DNA of 64,000 bases, from NCBI GenBank assembly GCA_023634235.1, contig JAMKCF010000007.1, forward strand, positions 20,838,592-20,902,591, written 5' to 3'. Both the position numbers and the translations under genes were made by a program. Of the stretch, positions 50,331-58,583 are shown one piece after another (the first letter of the stretch is position 1; every line of letters begins with the position of its first letter). This stretch comes from Pisaster brevispinus. Taxonomy: Eukaryota; Echinodermata; Asteroidea; Forcipulatida; Asteriidae. The notes below the pieces were generated by a model. That model was given only the letters and a program-made list of their open reading frames with translations. It did not search any database and had not been told where the DNA came from.

Positions 50331-52553
50331 ATGGCTTCATCAAGCAAGAACTCCAGGGCTGACGGGTTGTTTGAAGATGAAGAGAGCGATGCAAGTGGCA
50401 TCAGTGATTCCTCCGATGACGATGCCTCAGATATTGATGAACATTCATCTGATAGCAGTTATGAGTGGAGTATGGATGAGAAGGGTGAGAGCGAGGATTC
50501 GGATTCCACTCCAGTGCCTCCATGGTGGGCACGTACAGCACTGGAAGGACAAGACCAGACACCTGCACCTATGGATGAGGAGATTGACAGCAAGGATTTT
50601 GATCTCAGTCTACAGCCTCCATCCAAAAGGCAGCCAGCACAGCCTAAAGGACAAGCCCAGCCACCTGCACCTATGGATGATGAGGAGCTTGACAGCAAGG
50701 ATTTTGATCTCAGTCTACAGCCTCCATCCAAAAAGCAGCCAGCACCGCCCGAAGGACAAGACCAGCCACCTGCTTCTATGGATGATGAGGAGCTTGACAG
50801 CAAGGATTTTGATCTCAGTCTACAGCCTCCATCCAAAAAGCGGCCAGCACCGCCTGAAGGACAAGACCAGCCACCTGCTTCTATGGATGATGAGGAAATT
50901 GACAGCAAAGATTTCATTCTCACACTAGAGCCTCCATCCAAGTGGTCAGCACATATACCACCAAAAGGACCAGCCCAGCCACCTGCCCCTGTCCAGCCAT
51001 GCGCACGGGCCAGACAAGCTGCTGCAACTACATCGCCAAATGGCACTACATGTATGTGGACCAGCCAGCCGACTGGCCCAGCCCCGGCCATTATCCTCAC
51101 CCAAGAAAAGGGCCCTCAAAATCTGGGTGGAGCATCAAGGGTATTGGAGCTCTTTGAGCTGTTCTTCTCTGTTGACATGATGCAGATCATCCTCGACATG
51201 AGCAATGTGCAGGGGATAGCAAAAAGAGGACAGAGTTGGGTGAAAATAACCATGGTTGAGCTGAGGTCATTCATCGGACTCCTGCTCTATCTTGGCCTGA
51301 CAAAGTCAGGTCATGAGAAAGCACGCACCTTCTGGACACCAGGACTATTTTGTAAGCCAACATGCCAAGCCACTATGCCAGCAAAGCGCTTCGAAGACCT
51401 CATAACAATGATGTGCTTTGATGACAAAGCAACCCGTACCCAAAGGAAGGCCACAGACAAGTTTGCGCCAATCCGAGAGATATTTAACATGTTCGCAGCC
51501 GCGCTTCGCCAACACTACAGCCCCGGCGAGTGTATTACCATAGACGAACAGATGGCTGCGTTCAGGGGCAGGTGCTCATTTAGGCAATACTCACCAAACA
51601 AACCTGAAAGGTATGGTATAAAATTCTGGTCATCTGTGGACAGTGACAGTCATTACGTTCATAACATGATACCGTACATCGACAAGGAACATTGTAAAAA
51701 TAGGAAAAGGGTTGGTGCCCGTGTGGTTAAAGAATTGGTGAGGCCTCTCTTTGGAACTGGCCGAAATGTGACAGCACATAATTTCTTTGTCAGTAAGGAG
51801 TTGGCGGATTTTCTTTTAAGCAAGAAGATAACTCTCGTTGGTGCTATCAAAAATATCCAACAGGAGGTGCCACAAAAGCTGCAAAAAGAGAATGTCAAGG
51901 GCAGAGCAGTAAAATCATCACAGTTCCTGTTTTCTGGAATGGCAACTATAGTGTCCTTTGTGCCCAGTAAGCATCGAAATGTTCTTGTCCTTTCCACGAA
52001 GCATCATGACGAAGAAGTAAACGAAGCAAACCTGAAACCAGAGGTTATCCGCCATTACAACGCCACTAAGGGGTGTGTTGATACTGTCAGCCAAATGTGT
52101 AGCCTCTACAACTGTGCACGCATCTCCAAGAGCTGGCCCATGGTGGTGTTCTTCCACATGTTGAATGTTGCCGCCATCAATGCCTATATTCTATTCCATC
52201 AAGTCCATCCAAACTTTCACGGTGAAGCCAAAACCCGCTGGGATTTCCTTCGGCAACTTGTCACTGCCCTGATCGAACCGCAGATCCAGTTGCGGGCAGC
52301 ACATCCCGAAAAACTGCGAGGCCAAACCATTCCAGCCATGCGATACATCGGGTTGGATGTTGATGTGCGTCATCAGCCAGAGGAGGTGCATGCCCGGGAG
52401 TACAAGCAAGGGCGTTGCTTTATCTGCCCTCGAGGCATGAAAACAAGAACCACCAGAGTGTGCTCAAAATGCAACCATTTCTCATGCAAACAGCACTGCA
52501 TCAGCAGGCGGACCTCAGAATCCTTCTGCTCTGACTGCTTAGAGGCTGATTGA
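50331..52553 (+). CDS. piggyBac-transposase-like protein, possibly domesticated
   Basis: Intact 740-aa frame. PiggyBac transposases cut at TTAA and move DNA by an RNase-H-like DDD core. Residues 73-212 are four acidic/Pro-rich repeats; the N-terminus is Ser/Asp/Glu-rich. The transposase core follows from about residue 270 (LFELFF ... RSFIGLLLYLGL ... FWTP). Catalytic positions at exact family spacing: Asp405 in TIDEQMAAFRG, then position 483 (+78) is His in TAHNFF where active enzymes have Asp (DNWF/DNFF), then Asp584 (+101) in GCVDTVSQM. Position 587 is Ser where T. ni piggyBac has Asp450. The C-terminal Cys-rich domain is complete (CFIC ... CSKC ... CKQH ... CSDC). I chose the Met at 50331 (AAGATGG), not 50298, because a strong acceptor (TTTACTTTTTCAG) lies just before it. 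Family assignment is firm; loss of activity and domestication are inferred. Confidence 0.93.
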   Translation: MASSSKNSRADGLFEDEESDASGISDSSDDDASDIDEHSSDSSYEWSMDEKGESEDSDSTPVPPWWARTALEGQDQTPAPMDEEIDSKDFDLSLQPPSKRQPAQPKGQAQPPAPMDDEELDSKDFDLSLQPPSKKQPAPPEGQDQPPASMDDEELDSKDFDLSLQPPSKKRPAPPEGQDQPPASMDDEEIDSKDFILTLEPPSKWSAHIPPKGPAQPPAPVQPCARARQAAATTSPNGTTCMWTSQPTGPAPAIILTQEKGPQNLGGASRVLELFELFFSVDMMQIILDMSNVQGIAKRGQSWVKITMVELRSFIGLLLYLGLTKSGHEKARTFWTPGLFCKPTCQATMPAKRFEDLITMMCFDDKATRTQRKATDKFAPIREIFNMFAAALRQHYSPGECITIDEQMAAFRGRCSFRQYSPNKPERYGIKFWSSVDSDSHYVHNMIPYIDKEHCKNRKRVGARVVKELVRPLFGTGRNVTAHNFFVSKELADFLLSKKITLVGAIKNIQQEVPQKLQKENVKGRAVKSSQFLFSGMATIVSFVPSKHRNVLVLSTKHHDEEVNEANLKPEVIRHYNATKGCVDTVSQMCSLYNCARISKSWPMVVFFHMLNVAAINAYILFHQVHPNFHGEAKTRWDFLRQLVTALIEPQIQLRAAHPEKLRGQTIPAMRYIGLDVDVRHQPEEVHAREYKQGRCFICPRGMKTRTTRVCSKCNHFSCKQHCISRRTSESFCSDCLEAD
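50547..50966 (+). repeat. Four in-frame tandem repeats within the piggyBac-like gene
   Basis: Units of 34, 35, 35 and 36 codons start at 50547, 50649, 50754 and 50859. Each reads GQxQxPA(P/S)MD-(D)EE, then (I/L)DSKDF-(D/I)L(S/T)L, then (Q/E)PPSK and a basic/Pro stretch. Nucleotide identity between neighbouring units is high, so the array expanded after the gene arose. The repeats are absent from typical piggyBac transposases. Confidence 0.9.
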
Positions 52554-52647
52554 ACTGCTGAACTGAACTAGAAAACATCAACAGCGACAGCAAAGAAATA
52601 TTTTGAATGTGTTTTTATTTAGCTTGGTTTGCTTACTTAACAAAAAT

Positions 52648-52653
52648 AATAAA
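52648..52653 (+). terminator. Candidate poly(A) signal of the piggyBac-like gene
   Basis: AATAAA 95 bp after the stop codon, followed by CCTTTGTTTCTTGG. Its distance is usual for animal genes. Confidence 0.4.
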
Positions 52654-52922
52654 TCCTTTGTTTCTTGGCTTGGACTAAATTTGTGGCAAAATTGTATTGC
52701 TTACATATATAGAAACTTTCTCCCATTCCTAGACTTATAAATTTGTAAACAGCTATTCCATCTCCCCCCTCACAAAAAAGAAAAAGAAAAAAAATTATAT
52801 TAACCTCCACACCTGAAAAAAAGAAAAACTATGACAGCAAAACGTTCTTATTTTGTTTTCATTCTTAATTATTATTTTGTTGAGTTCATTCGGACATTTT
52901 CCATTTCCCACTTATTTCATGA

Positions 52923-53086
52923 CAGGCTTGGAATTACATGAAGGCCATGAAGGCCTTGGCCTCCATTGCCCTGGCCTCAGTCTTGCTGCCTCAAAAGTTT
53001 CCCATAGACTTTATTTTTTCCCAGCAAAAGTGCCCTTTGCAAAATAAAAAGGTCTTGCCCTTTCAAAGATGAAATTCCAGGCCTCT
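52923..53086 (-). repeat. Dispersed repeat family copy 3, minus orientation
   Basis: It has related ends: CAGGCTTGGAATTACAT at the left and, inverted, AGGCCTGGAATTTCATC at the right. This suggests terminal inverted repeats, and this copy best defines the family's limits. Interior blocks match 44350-44497 on the other strand, including the CCATAGACTTTATTTT complement. Confidence 0.6.
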
Positions 53087-53279
53087 CACATTAATTATTT
53101 CTTGGTTGAAGTAGACAGTTCAGCGCCGTTTTATTACTTATACATGCCAAAACTTCTTTCCATTTTGTTCATTTTGTAAATATTGTATCCTACACTCATC
53201 CCCCCAAATATGGGAAAAATTCCAGCAACGAATAATTTTGTTTTGTAATAGTTTTTAAAATGTTCTTTCTTGGTTTTAG

Positions 53280-53527
53280 CAGGCACGGATCCAGGGGGTG
53301 TGTCCATGGGGGTTCGGACCCTGTTGGTGATAACATAAAAAACAATTATATACAAACTATATTTGTCCTTCAGTAAACTTTAAACTTGCGGCATCATATA
53401 ATTCTACCCCCTAACCAGACAGACCTAAATTCCAATTGCTAACTTCCAGTTCTTGCAGTTAGTTTGTTTGTTTGTTTGTGGTTTTGTTTTACTCCCCTCC
53501 TTGGTAAAATTCCTGGATCCGTGCCTG
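53280..53527. mobile_element. TIR element with perfect 16-bp ends
   Basis: The left end is CAGGCACGGATCCAGG and the right end is its exact reverse complement. The element is 248 bp and non-coding. The flanking 8-bp sequences (GGTTTTAG, GTTTGAAT) agree only in part, so a target duplication is not proven. The CAG-type start suggests hAT. Confidence 0.65.
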
Positions 53528-54440
53528 GTTTGAATGGATTGGTAACACTATTCTGTTACTCATAAGTAGAAAAACTTCCTTCCACTTTTTTTTTGACATT
53601 TTGTAAATATTACAGACATTTGCCGTGTTTTCTGTAGTGTTATAATTGCTGTAAAAAACAACCTTGCAAAAGATCATTTTTGCTTGGGGGAGGGGGGTAG
53701 ACATTATAGAATTATGTGTTTGAGGGGTTGCCAAGACACCAAATAAGTAAGATGGAGCTTCCCAGGGCTTGTAGTGTAGTTAACACTGAACTGCAGGCCC
53801 AAAGCCCGAGGTGATTTTAGCGTCAGGCCGACAAGCCTGGTGGTATTGTGTTTTTCAGTTGAATAACAATACTTCAGCTGCTGTGTAACGTCTTTAACCC
53901 TTCAGAGACCATTTATTTCTGTTTAATCAGCACCATACATGTATGCCCAGACTGCCTAATATTTGGGACACAATTATGTGTATTTTTTGCTTAAAAGTAG
54001 CTGTTAAAATTCCTGGTTTCTTGCCTGGGTGGACTGAATTTGTAGTGACCTTTTTGTCACTCGGAAATTGAACATTCTTTCCACTATTTCTACACTTTTT
54101 ATTTTGTTAATAATCATCATTGGGGGTTTTCAGAATCGAACCAACATCTGCCTTAGTGCTTTGTTTTCTCAAGTGTCATTTCTCATGTTTACAAAGTCTG
54201 CAAAATACAATCTTGCAAAAGTTAAGATTTGGTTGGGGTAGACATTGAGGGGTTGTCGAAGTCTCCAAATAAGTAAGATGGTGCCTCCCAGGAATTTAAA
54301 AGACTGGACTGCAGGCCCCAGGCCAGTGATTTCAGTATCAGGCCAGTAAACTCATGAGTGGACAAGCCTGATTGTATGTTTTTCAATTGAATACTTTTTA
54401 GTTACTGTGTAACATCTTCAGCCCATTAGAGACCATCACC
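53507..54440. repeat. Ancient tandem duplication of about 430 bp
   Basis: Two direct copies start near 53507 (AAATTCCTGGATC) and 54006 (AAAATTCCTGG) and share CTTGCAAAAG, GGGGTAGACATT, GAGGGGTTG, CCAAATAAGTAAGATGG, CTGCAGGCC, GACAAGCCTG and GTGTAAC(G/A)TCTT in the same order. Each copy ends with a CCC-(T/A)-T-(C/T)-AGAGACC block (53898-53910 and 54422-54434). Many substitutions separate them, so the duplication is old. Confidence 0.65.
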
Positions 54441-54718
54441 ATATGCTTAGACATGACTTAAACATTGTAGATTTGTTGACTCCATTTGTTCTTGTAAAAG
54501 TGTCTGAAATAATAAGGAAACAGAAATTTGGTTGTGTATTAGAAACGTAATAATATCTTAACATGGAAACTATTGGGAAAATGTCAATTCTGGACACACA
54601 CAGCATTTACTTTGACCTTTTTTGGTCAAGTGGCAGTAGGTCAAATCTTGCACCTGTTTGCAGTGTGCATTTTTGGTACAAGCCGTTTTCTGCCACTATA
54701 GTCTCTAAAGGGTTTTAA
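53894..54718. mobile_element. Possible piggyBac-type non-autonomous element
   Basis: Left: TTAA (53894-53897) followed by CCCTTCAGAGACC. Right: GTCTCTAAAGGG (54701-54712), the inverted form, followed by TT and then TTAA (54715-54718). TTAA flanks and CCCTTT-type ends are piggyBac features. The two-base offset on the right and a third TIR-like block at 54422-54434 make the limits uncertain. It may be the 3' remains of the transposon that carried the gene at 50331-52553. No matching left end was seen upstream of that gene. Confidence 0.4.
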
Positions 54719-54941
54719 TGGCAAAATTCTGCTGAGATTGAGTATAAAAGTATTCATGTACATTACAATACTTACCCATAATGCAAATGAGATCAATCTT
54801 CCTTAGTCTAGTGCTTTTCAAATAAAACCAGTTGTTATGATGTTAAACTGTGCAGATTTTTCTCTTCTCATTTTGTTTCTGGTCCAGTAAATACTTTGTG
54901 CTACAAGCCATCCAAGCCATCCAATCCAGTCTTGCAGATCT

Positions 54942-54979
54942 CCCCCCCCCCCCCCCCCCCCCCGTAAAAAAAAAAAAAA
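54942..54979. repeat. Poly-C / poly-A tract
   Basis: About 22 C followed by GT and about 14 A. Lengths of such tracts are often wrong in assemblies. Confidence 0.8.
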
Positions 54980-55160
54980 TCAAGCCCTGCCCTTGGACTT
55001 TATAAAGGGTAAGAAACTTTATAAACCAAAAATAGAGATCAATGTGGGCATTTTTTAGGCCTGCTTATCTGTCTAATGAGACCATAAAAAGGGATTGTTT
55101 TTTACTAAAGAATTAATACCTACTCACAAATTAAGTAGGATGTTGTAATAGTGTATATTT

Positions 55161-55263
55161 GTAGAGACCCAGTAACTGGGGCACTGTATTCCTTTTTTTT
55201 CAATTTGACCACAGATGTCAACATTTCGAAAAAGGAGTACAGCACCACAGTTACTGGGTCTAC
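55161..55263. repeat. Long-armed hairpin element
   Basis: The left arm begins GTAGAGACCCAGTAACTGGG and the right arm, read inverted, GTAGACCCAGTAACTGTGG. The arms continue with GCACTGTATTCCTTTTT and GTGCTGTACTCCTTTTT. They are about 36-40 bp with few mismatches around a loop of about 27 bp. It is probably a small foldback MITE. Confidence 0.65.
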
Positions 55264-56873
55264 AGTGCATGCCTGCATATTGTCCCTTGGGCAAATATAA
55301 AATCATTTGGGGGCTTGAAATTGTTTTCTTGGGTCTAGAGGACTTGTCCCTGTTTCAAAGACAACTTGAGAAGGGATAGGCTTAATTTAGTTTAAATATT
55401 TTCACAGCTACTGAAAAATCCAATGTTTGTATTTCCAGTCCATATAATTAAGAAGCAAGTAGGATGGCACAGGGTTAAAGAGATAACAAAAAGTAACAAA
55501 ACTTTTAGTTAATTTACCAAAGGACAAAGCATTTAAGGCAGGGTATATTTGTGGTCACTTGTCAAAGACCAGTTTACTCACTTGGTGTACCCCAACATGC
55601 ATAAAATAACAAACCTGTGAAAACTTGGGCTCAATTGGTTATCGAAATTGCAAGAAAAAAAAAGAAAAAAAAAACCTTTTGCATAGAATTGCTTTTAGAT
55701 GACAGAGAAAGGATTCATTCTCAGATTCAATTTTTTGTGAAAAATTACCTCTTTTTCTAAAACTACAGTAGGAACCTATGAGGGTTTCATTTCTAACAAT
55801 GTTTTATAACATTAACAGCTCTCTAGTGTTCTTTACAAAGTAAATTTTGATGGTCATTAATTTCTGGAGTAATTACCAACGGTCCCTCCCTGTAAGCATT
55901 AAGAACAGTTTTTAAAGGAGATAGAGAGTGACAAAATGTCAACACACAATGGTATAGTGCTTGTAGGCCTATATGGAGAATTGTTTGTTTTTGGACTGTG
56001 ATATCGTCCACAAAAAATTAATTAGGCATAAAAGTCCTATTTGGCTTGGGAAGTGGGTGATGCTTCATGAAGTGGGAGGAAGTTGGCTGGGAAAAACACA
56101 TTTTGGGGGTTAGTCAGTGACAGTGTTACTTTCTGGGGTAGCAACAATTCCAAGCAGCAGACCTCACAAAAACTGAAAAGAAATCTGAAGTTTAGTTGTC
56201 CAAAAATGTATTAATTGGTTTTCAAGAGGTTGAGAGACTTTAAAGTTTTGGGGGTTTTTTTGTATACAAAAAAAAAGTATTTCAGTATTGGTTGCTGCTA
56301 TGAGAGTTTATGTAGTGTAGTGTACCCCGCAGGTGTTTTTTAACGGTCTCAATGAAGCATGCCCTCTGCACAACGAAAGTTACGCAGACAAAATGTATTG
56401 GAACTTCCAAGTAGAATCGTAAGTTTGCAACTCTTTAGGTACAAATAATGCTGAGATGCCACAAAGATTTGTTGAATCTATCACTAAGTTTTCATTTATT
56501 AACATAATTTTCCCCGGCTTATTCAGCCTGTATTAGTACTTACCAATGGTCCTCTTCAGTACAGTGTAGGGGTATCTCAAAAAGTTTAGTTAGCAGACGA
56601 CACTGTCACTCACGACTGGAGAAAAGGGCGCGGAAAGTTTTACGCTGTCATTACTCTGCCTTGTCAACAAATTGCTCCTCCTACAACCATAAGTCTGATT
56701 TTTGAAGGAAATCATCAGTTTGATCTCCTTACCGTCAAATTAAAAAGTCCTTTCTTGCGGCGGGTTCACAGGCTACTATTACTAAATTGATTGAAAATCA
56801 CACACAAGGCTCCCATCCCCCCTCGAGCGTTGTGTCGTCTGCCTGCCGCGGACATAGAGCGGTAAAAACAAAA

Positions 56874-57353
56874 TTAACGGTGGTCATAAATACCGCCCTC
56901 TTAACCAAGGAATTTAACGGTGGGCTTATATACTGCCCTCATGCGTTAGGAAGATAACAAGTATGACGTCAGTAGTAGTCCTGCGCGCGCACACTGATCT
57001 TGATCAGTGCGCGCGCATTGTTAGGAGATTGGGTCAAGGGTCAACCACTGTCAACCGTCGACGCGCAACGCATGCTGGGATGTGTCAAAGGTCAACTGTT
57101 TGCATAGCGAGTGCAAACGCAGGAGGGCGCTATTTAATGACACCGTTAACTAAACTAACCTATTTCATGCCAAGGCGGGCGCTGTTCAAAGACACCGTTA
57201 AGTAAACTAACCAGCTTCAAAACCAAAGCGGGCGCTAGTTAACAACACCGTTAAGTCAATTTACATGATTAAATAATATCACACTAGTAGACTAGTACAC
57301 TAGGTCGAATAAGTTATGATTTTGTTTCATAAAAGTTCTCAGAATCTGACCAA
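56874..57353 (+). promoter_or_regulatory. PAAF1 upstream region with five 27-bp motifs, CRE and palindrome
   Basis: Five copies of the same 27-bp motif (GGGC(G/A)-N-TAT core and CACCGTTAA end) occur at 56874-56900 and 56914-56940 (inverted) and at 57123-57149, 57175-57201 and 57228-57254 (direct). Between the two groups lie a perfect CRE (TGACGTCA, 56964-56971), a GC-rich near-palindrome (56983-57016) and a GCATGCTGGGA block (about 57069-57079), which resembles a ZNF143-type site. The ATG of PAAF1 follows 100 bp after the last motif. No TATA box is evident. The array may be a regulatory cluster or the remains of a repeat element. Confidence 0.5.
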
Positions 57354-57400
57354 ATGACGGCAAGATTGATCTTGCAAAGTGACTGGGATGAATCACTCTG
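57354..57400 (+). CDS. PAAF1, exon 1 (start)
   Basis: PAAF1 (Rpn14 in yeast) is a WD-repeat chaperone for assembly of the 19S proteasome cap. It binds a base ATPase (Rpt6/PSMC5) and restrains premature joining to the 20S core; it is cytosolic and nuclear. Exon 1 encodes MTARLILQSDWDESL plus two bases of Trp16, matching human MAAPLRIQSDWAQAL from memory. The context is CAAATGA. The donor GTAAGT is perfect. Joining to 60850 completes the codon TGG. At 47 coding bases the exon is short, but the QSDW motif and phase agreement make it convincing. Confidence 0.85.
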
Positions 57401-57717
57401 GTAAGTACCATTGCTGTTAGTTAGTCTACACTCAGTAGTCGTCGTATTGATTGATTATATTTTAAGTCTGACATGCCTGAATAAAACTTTTGTAACACCG
57501 CTCCACTTGCTCAATTAATTACAATTCAAGAAGTAGTATGAACTCCCCTATTTACCCGCGCTTTTAAGCACGTTTCTCGATCAAAATAAAAAACTGTGCA
57601 AAGTTTTATTTATTTACTCCCTTTGCACAGGTTGGGGAACACAAATCCGGTAGGCACAAATTTGGAAATCCATCCAAAAAATTCCAAGACCACAGACTAA
57701 ACTAAACTCTAAAGAGT

Positions 57718-58301
57718 TGTTCCGCCCCAACTTGACAATCGTCCCAACTATAGTTGGGACTGGTCCCAACTTGAGTGTTATTAAAGTTGGGACGCCCCAA
57801 CTATAGTTGGGATCGCAGTAAACACAAATCACCCCCATGAATAAACCAAAAAACATAAAATATTCATAGTATGAAGTTTTTAAGACCACTTTCCCTTGCC
57901 CTTGAGCATATTTGAAATTAGTTAGAATTTTGGTTTTCCAAGAGAAGGGAAATTAAATGATTTAGGCCTATTTTGAGACTGAAAGCTTTCACCCGGCATG
58001 AGCATTAATGCATGAGCATAAGGCCGGTGTCAGAACCTTCTAAAAACACCGTTTACGCCAAGTTAGCGAGTATACTAGGTTCGTCCTGGGCACCTGCTCG
58101 CTCCATCATGACAGTTTTGACATGAGTTTGTATAAAGAGCCGAGCCGAGACCCGTTGAAATAAAGAATCTTGTTAATTAACGCCGATCGCATCAGCTTGT
58201 GCATCTGCAGTAATGTTATAGTTGGGACGTCCCAACTTTAACACTCAAGTTGGGACCAGTCCCAACTATAGTTGGGACAATTATCAAGTTGGGACGGAAC
58301 A
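57718..58301. mobile_element. Foldback element with nested palindromes
   Basis: Two arms of about 90 bp (57718-57812 and 58216-58301) are inverted copies of each other. Each arm contains the perfect palindrome GTCCCAACTATAGTTGGGAC (57741-57760 and 58259-58278) and several further CCCAACT/AGTTGGG half-sites; the left arm also has a second palindrome at 57796-57811. The 403-bp interior has no long open frame but holds TATAAA (58130-58135) and AATAAAG (58159-58165), so it could include a solo-LTR-like or pol II promoter piece. Class uncertain: foldback DNA element or a MITE with an inserted LTR. Confidence 0.75.
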
Positions 58302-58344
58302 GAGTTAATCTGTTCATTGTTTGCAGTTTGGATAATTAGCTTCT

Positions 58345-58583
58345 AAAGGGTCATACCGGTCAACCCGTTCCGAAGCCAACTCGGTCTAAGTAATCTCAGT
58401 CCAAAGTCAACTCGGTCCCAAGTCAACTCGGTCCCAAGTCAACACGGTCCAAAAATTTATAAAACATGTGGTTGACAGGGAAGTGGCAGAGGGTAATCCA
58501 ATGGCTGTATTGCGTGGATGTATCATTGTGCACTTAAACACTGTGTAATCTCCAAAGTTGACCGAGTTGACCGGTACCCTTTC
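58345..58583. mobile_element. Second foldback element with GTCAACTCGGTCC repeats
   Basis: Ends: left AAAGGGTCATACCGGTCAAC, right (inverted) AAAGGGTACCGGTCAACTC. The left half carries four or five near-tandem 18-bp units containing CAACTCGGTC (58377-58450). The middle is single-copy sequence. It starts about 44 bp after the first foldback element and is unrelated to it in sequence. Confidence 0.6.

Larger units (their letters stand above)
52554..56873. other. Repeat-rich region between the piggyBac-like gene and PAAF1
   Basis: No recognisable gene. It contains a dispersed repeat (52923-53086), a TIR element (53280-53527), two diverged direct copies of a 430-bp unit (about 53507-53940 and 54006-54440) with piggyBac-TIR-like ends, a poly-C/poly-A tract (54942-54979) and a hairpin element (55161-55263). 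The part from 55300 to 56870 shows nothing distinctive. Confidence 0.6.

Noticed and set aside
50459..51100. 213-codon minus-strand and 185-codon shifted-frame readings across the piggyBac-like gene
   Set aside because: They arise from the 105-bp in-frame repeats, whose length is a multiple of three. The plus-strand frame with transposase motifs is the real one.
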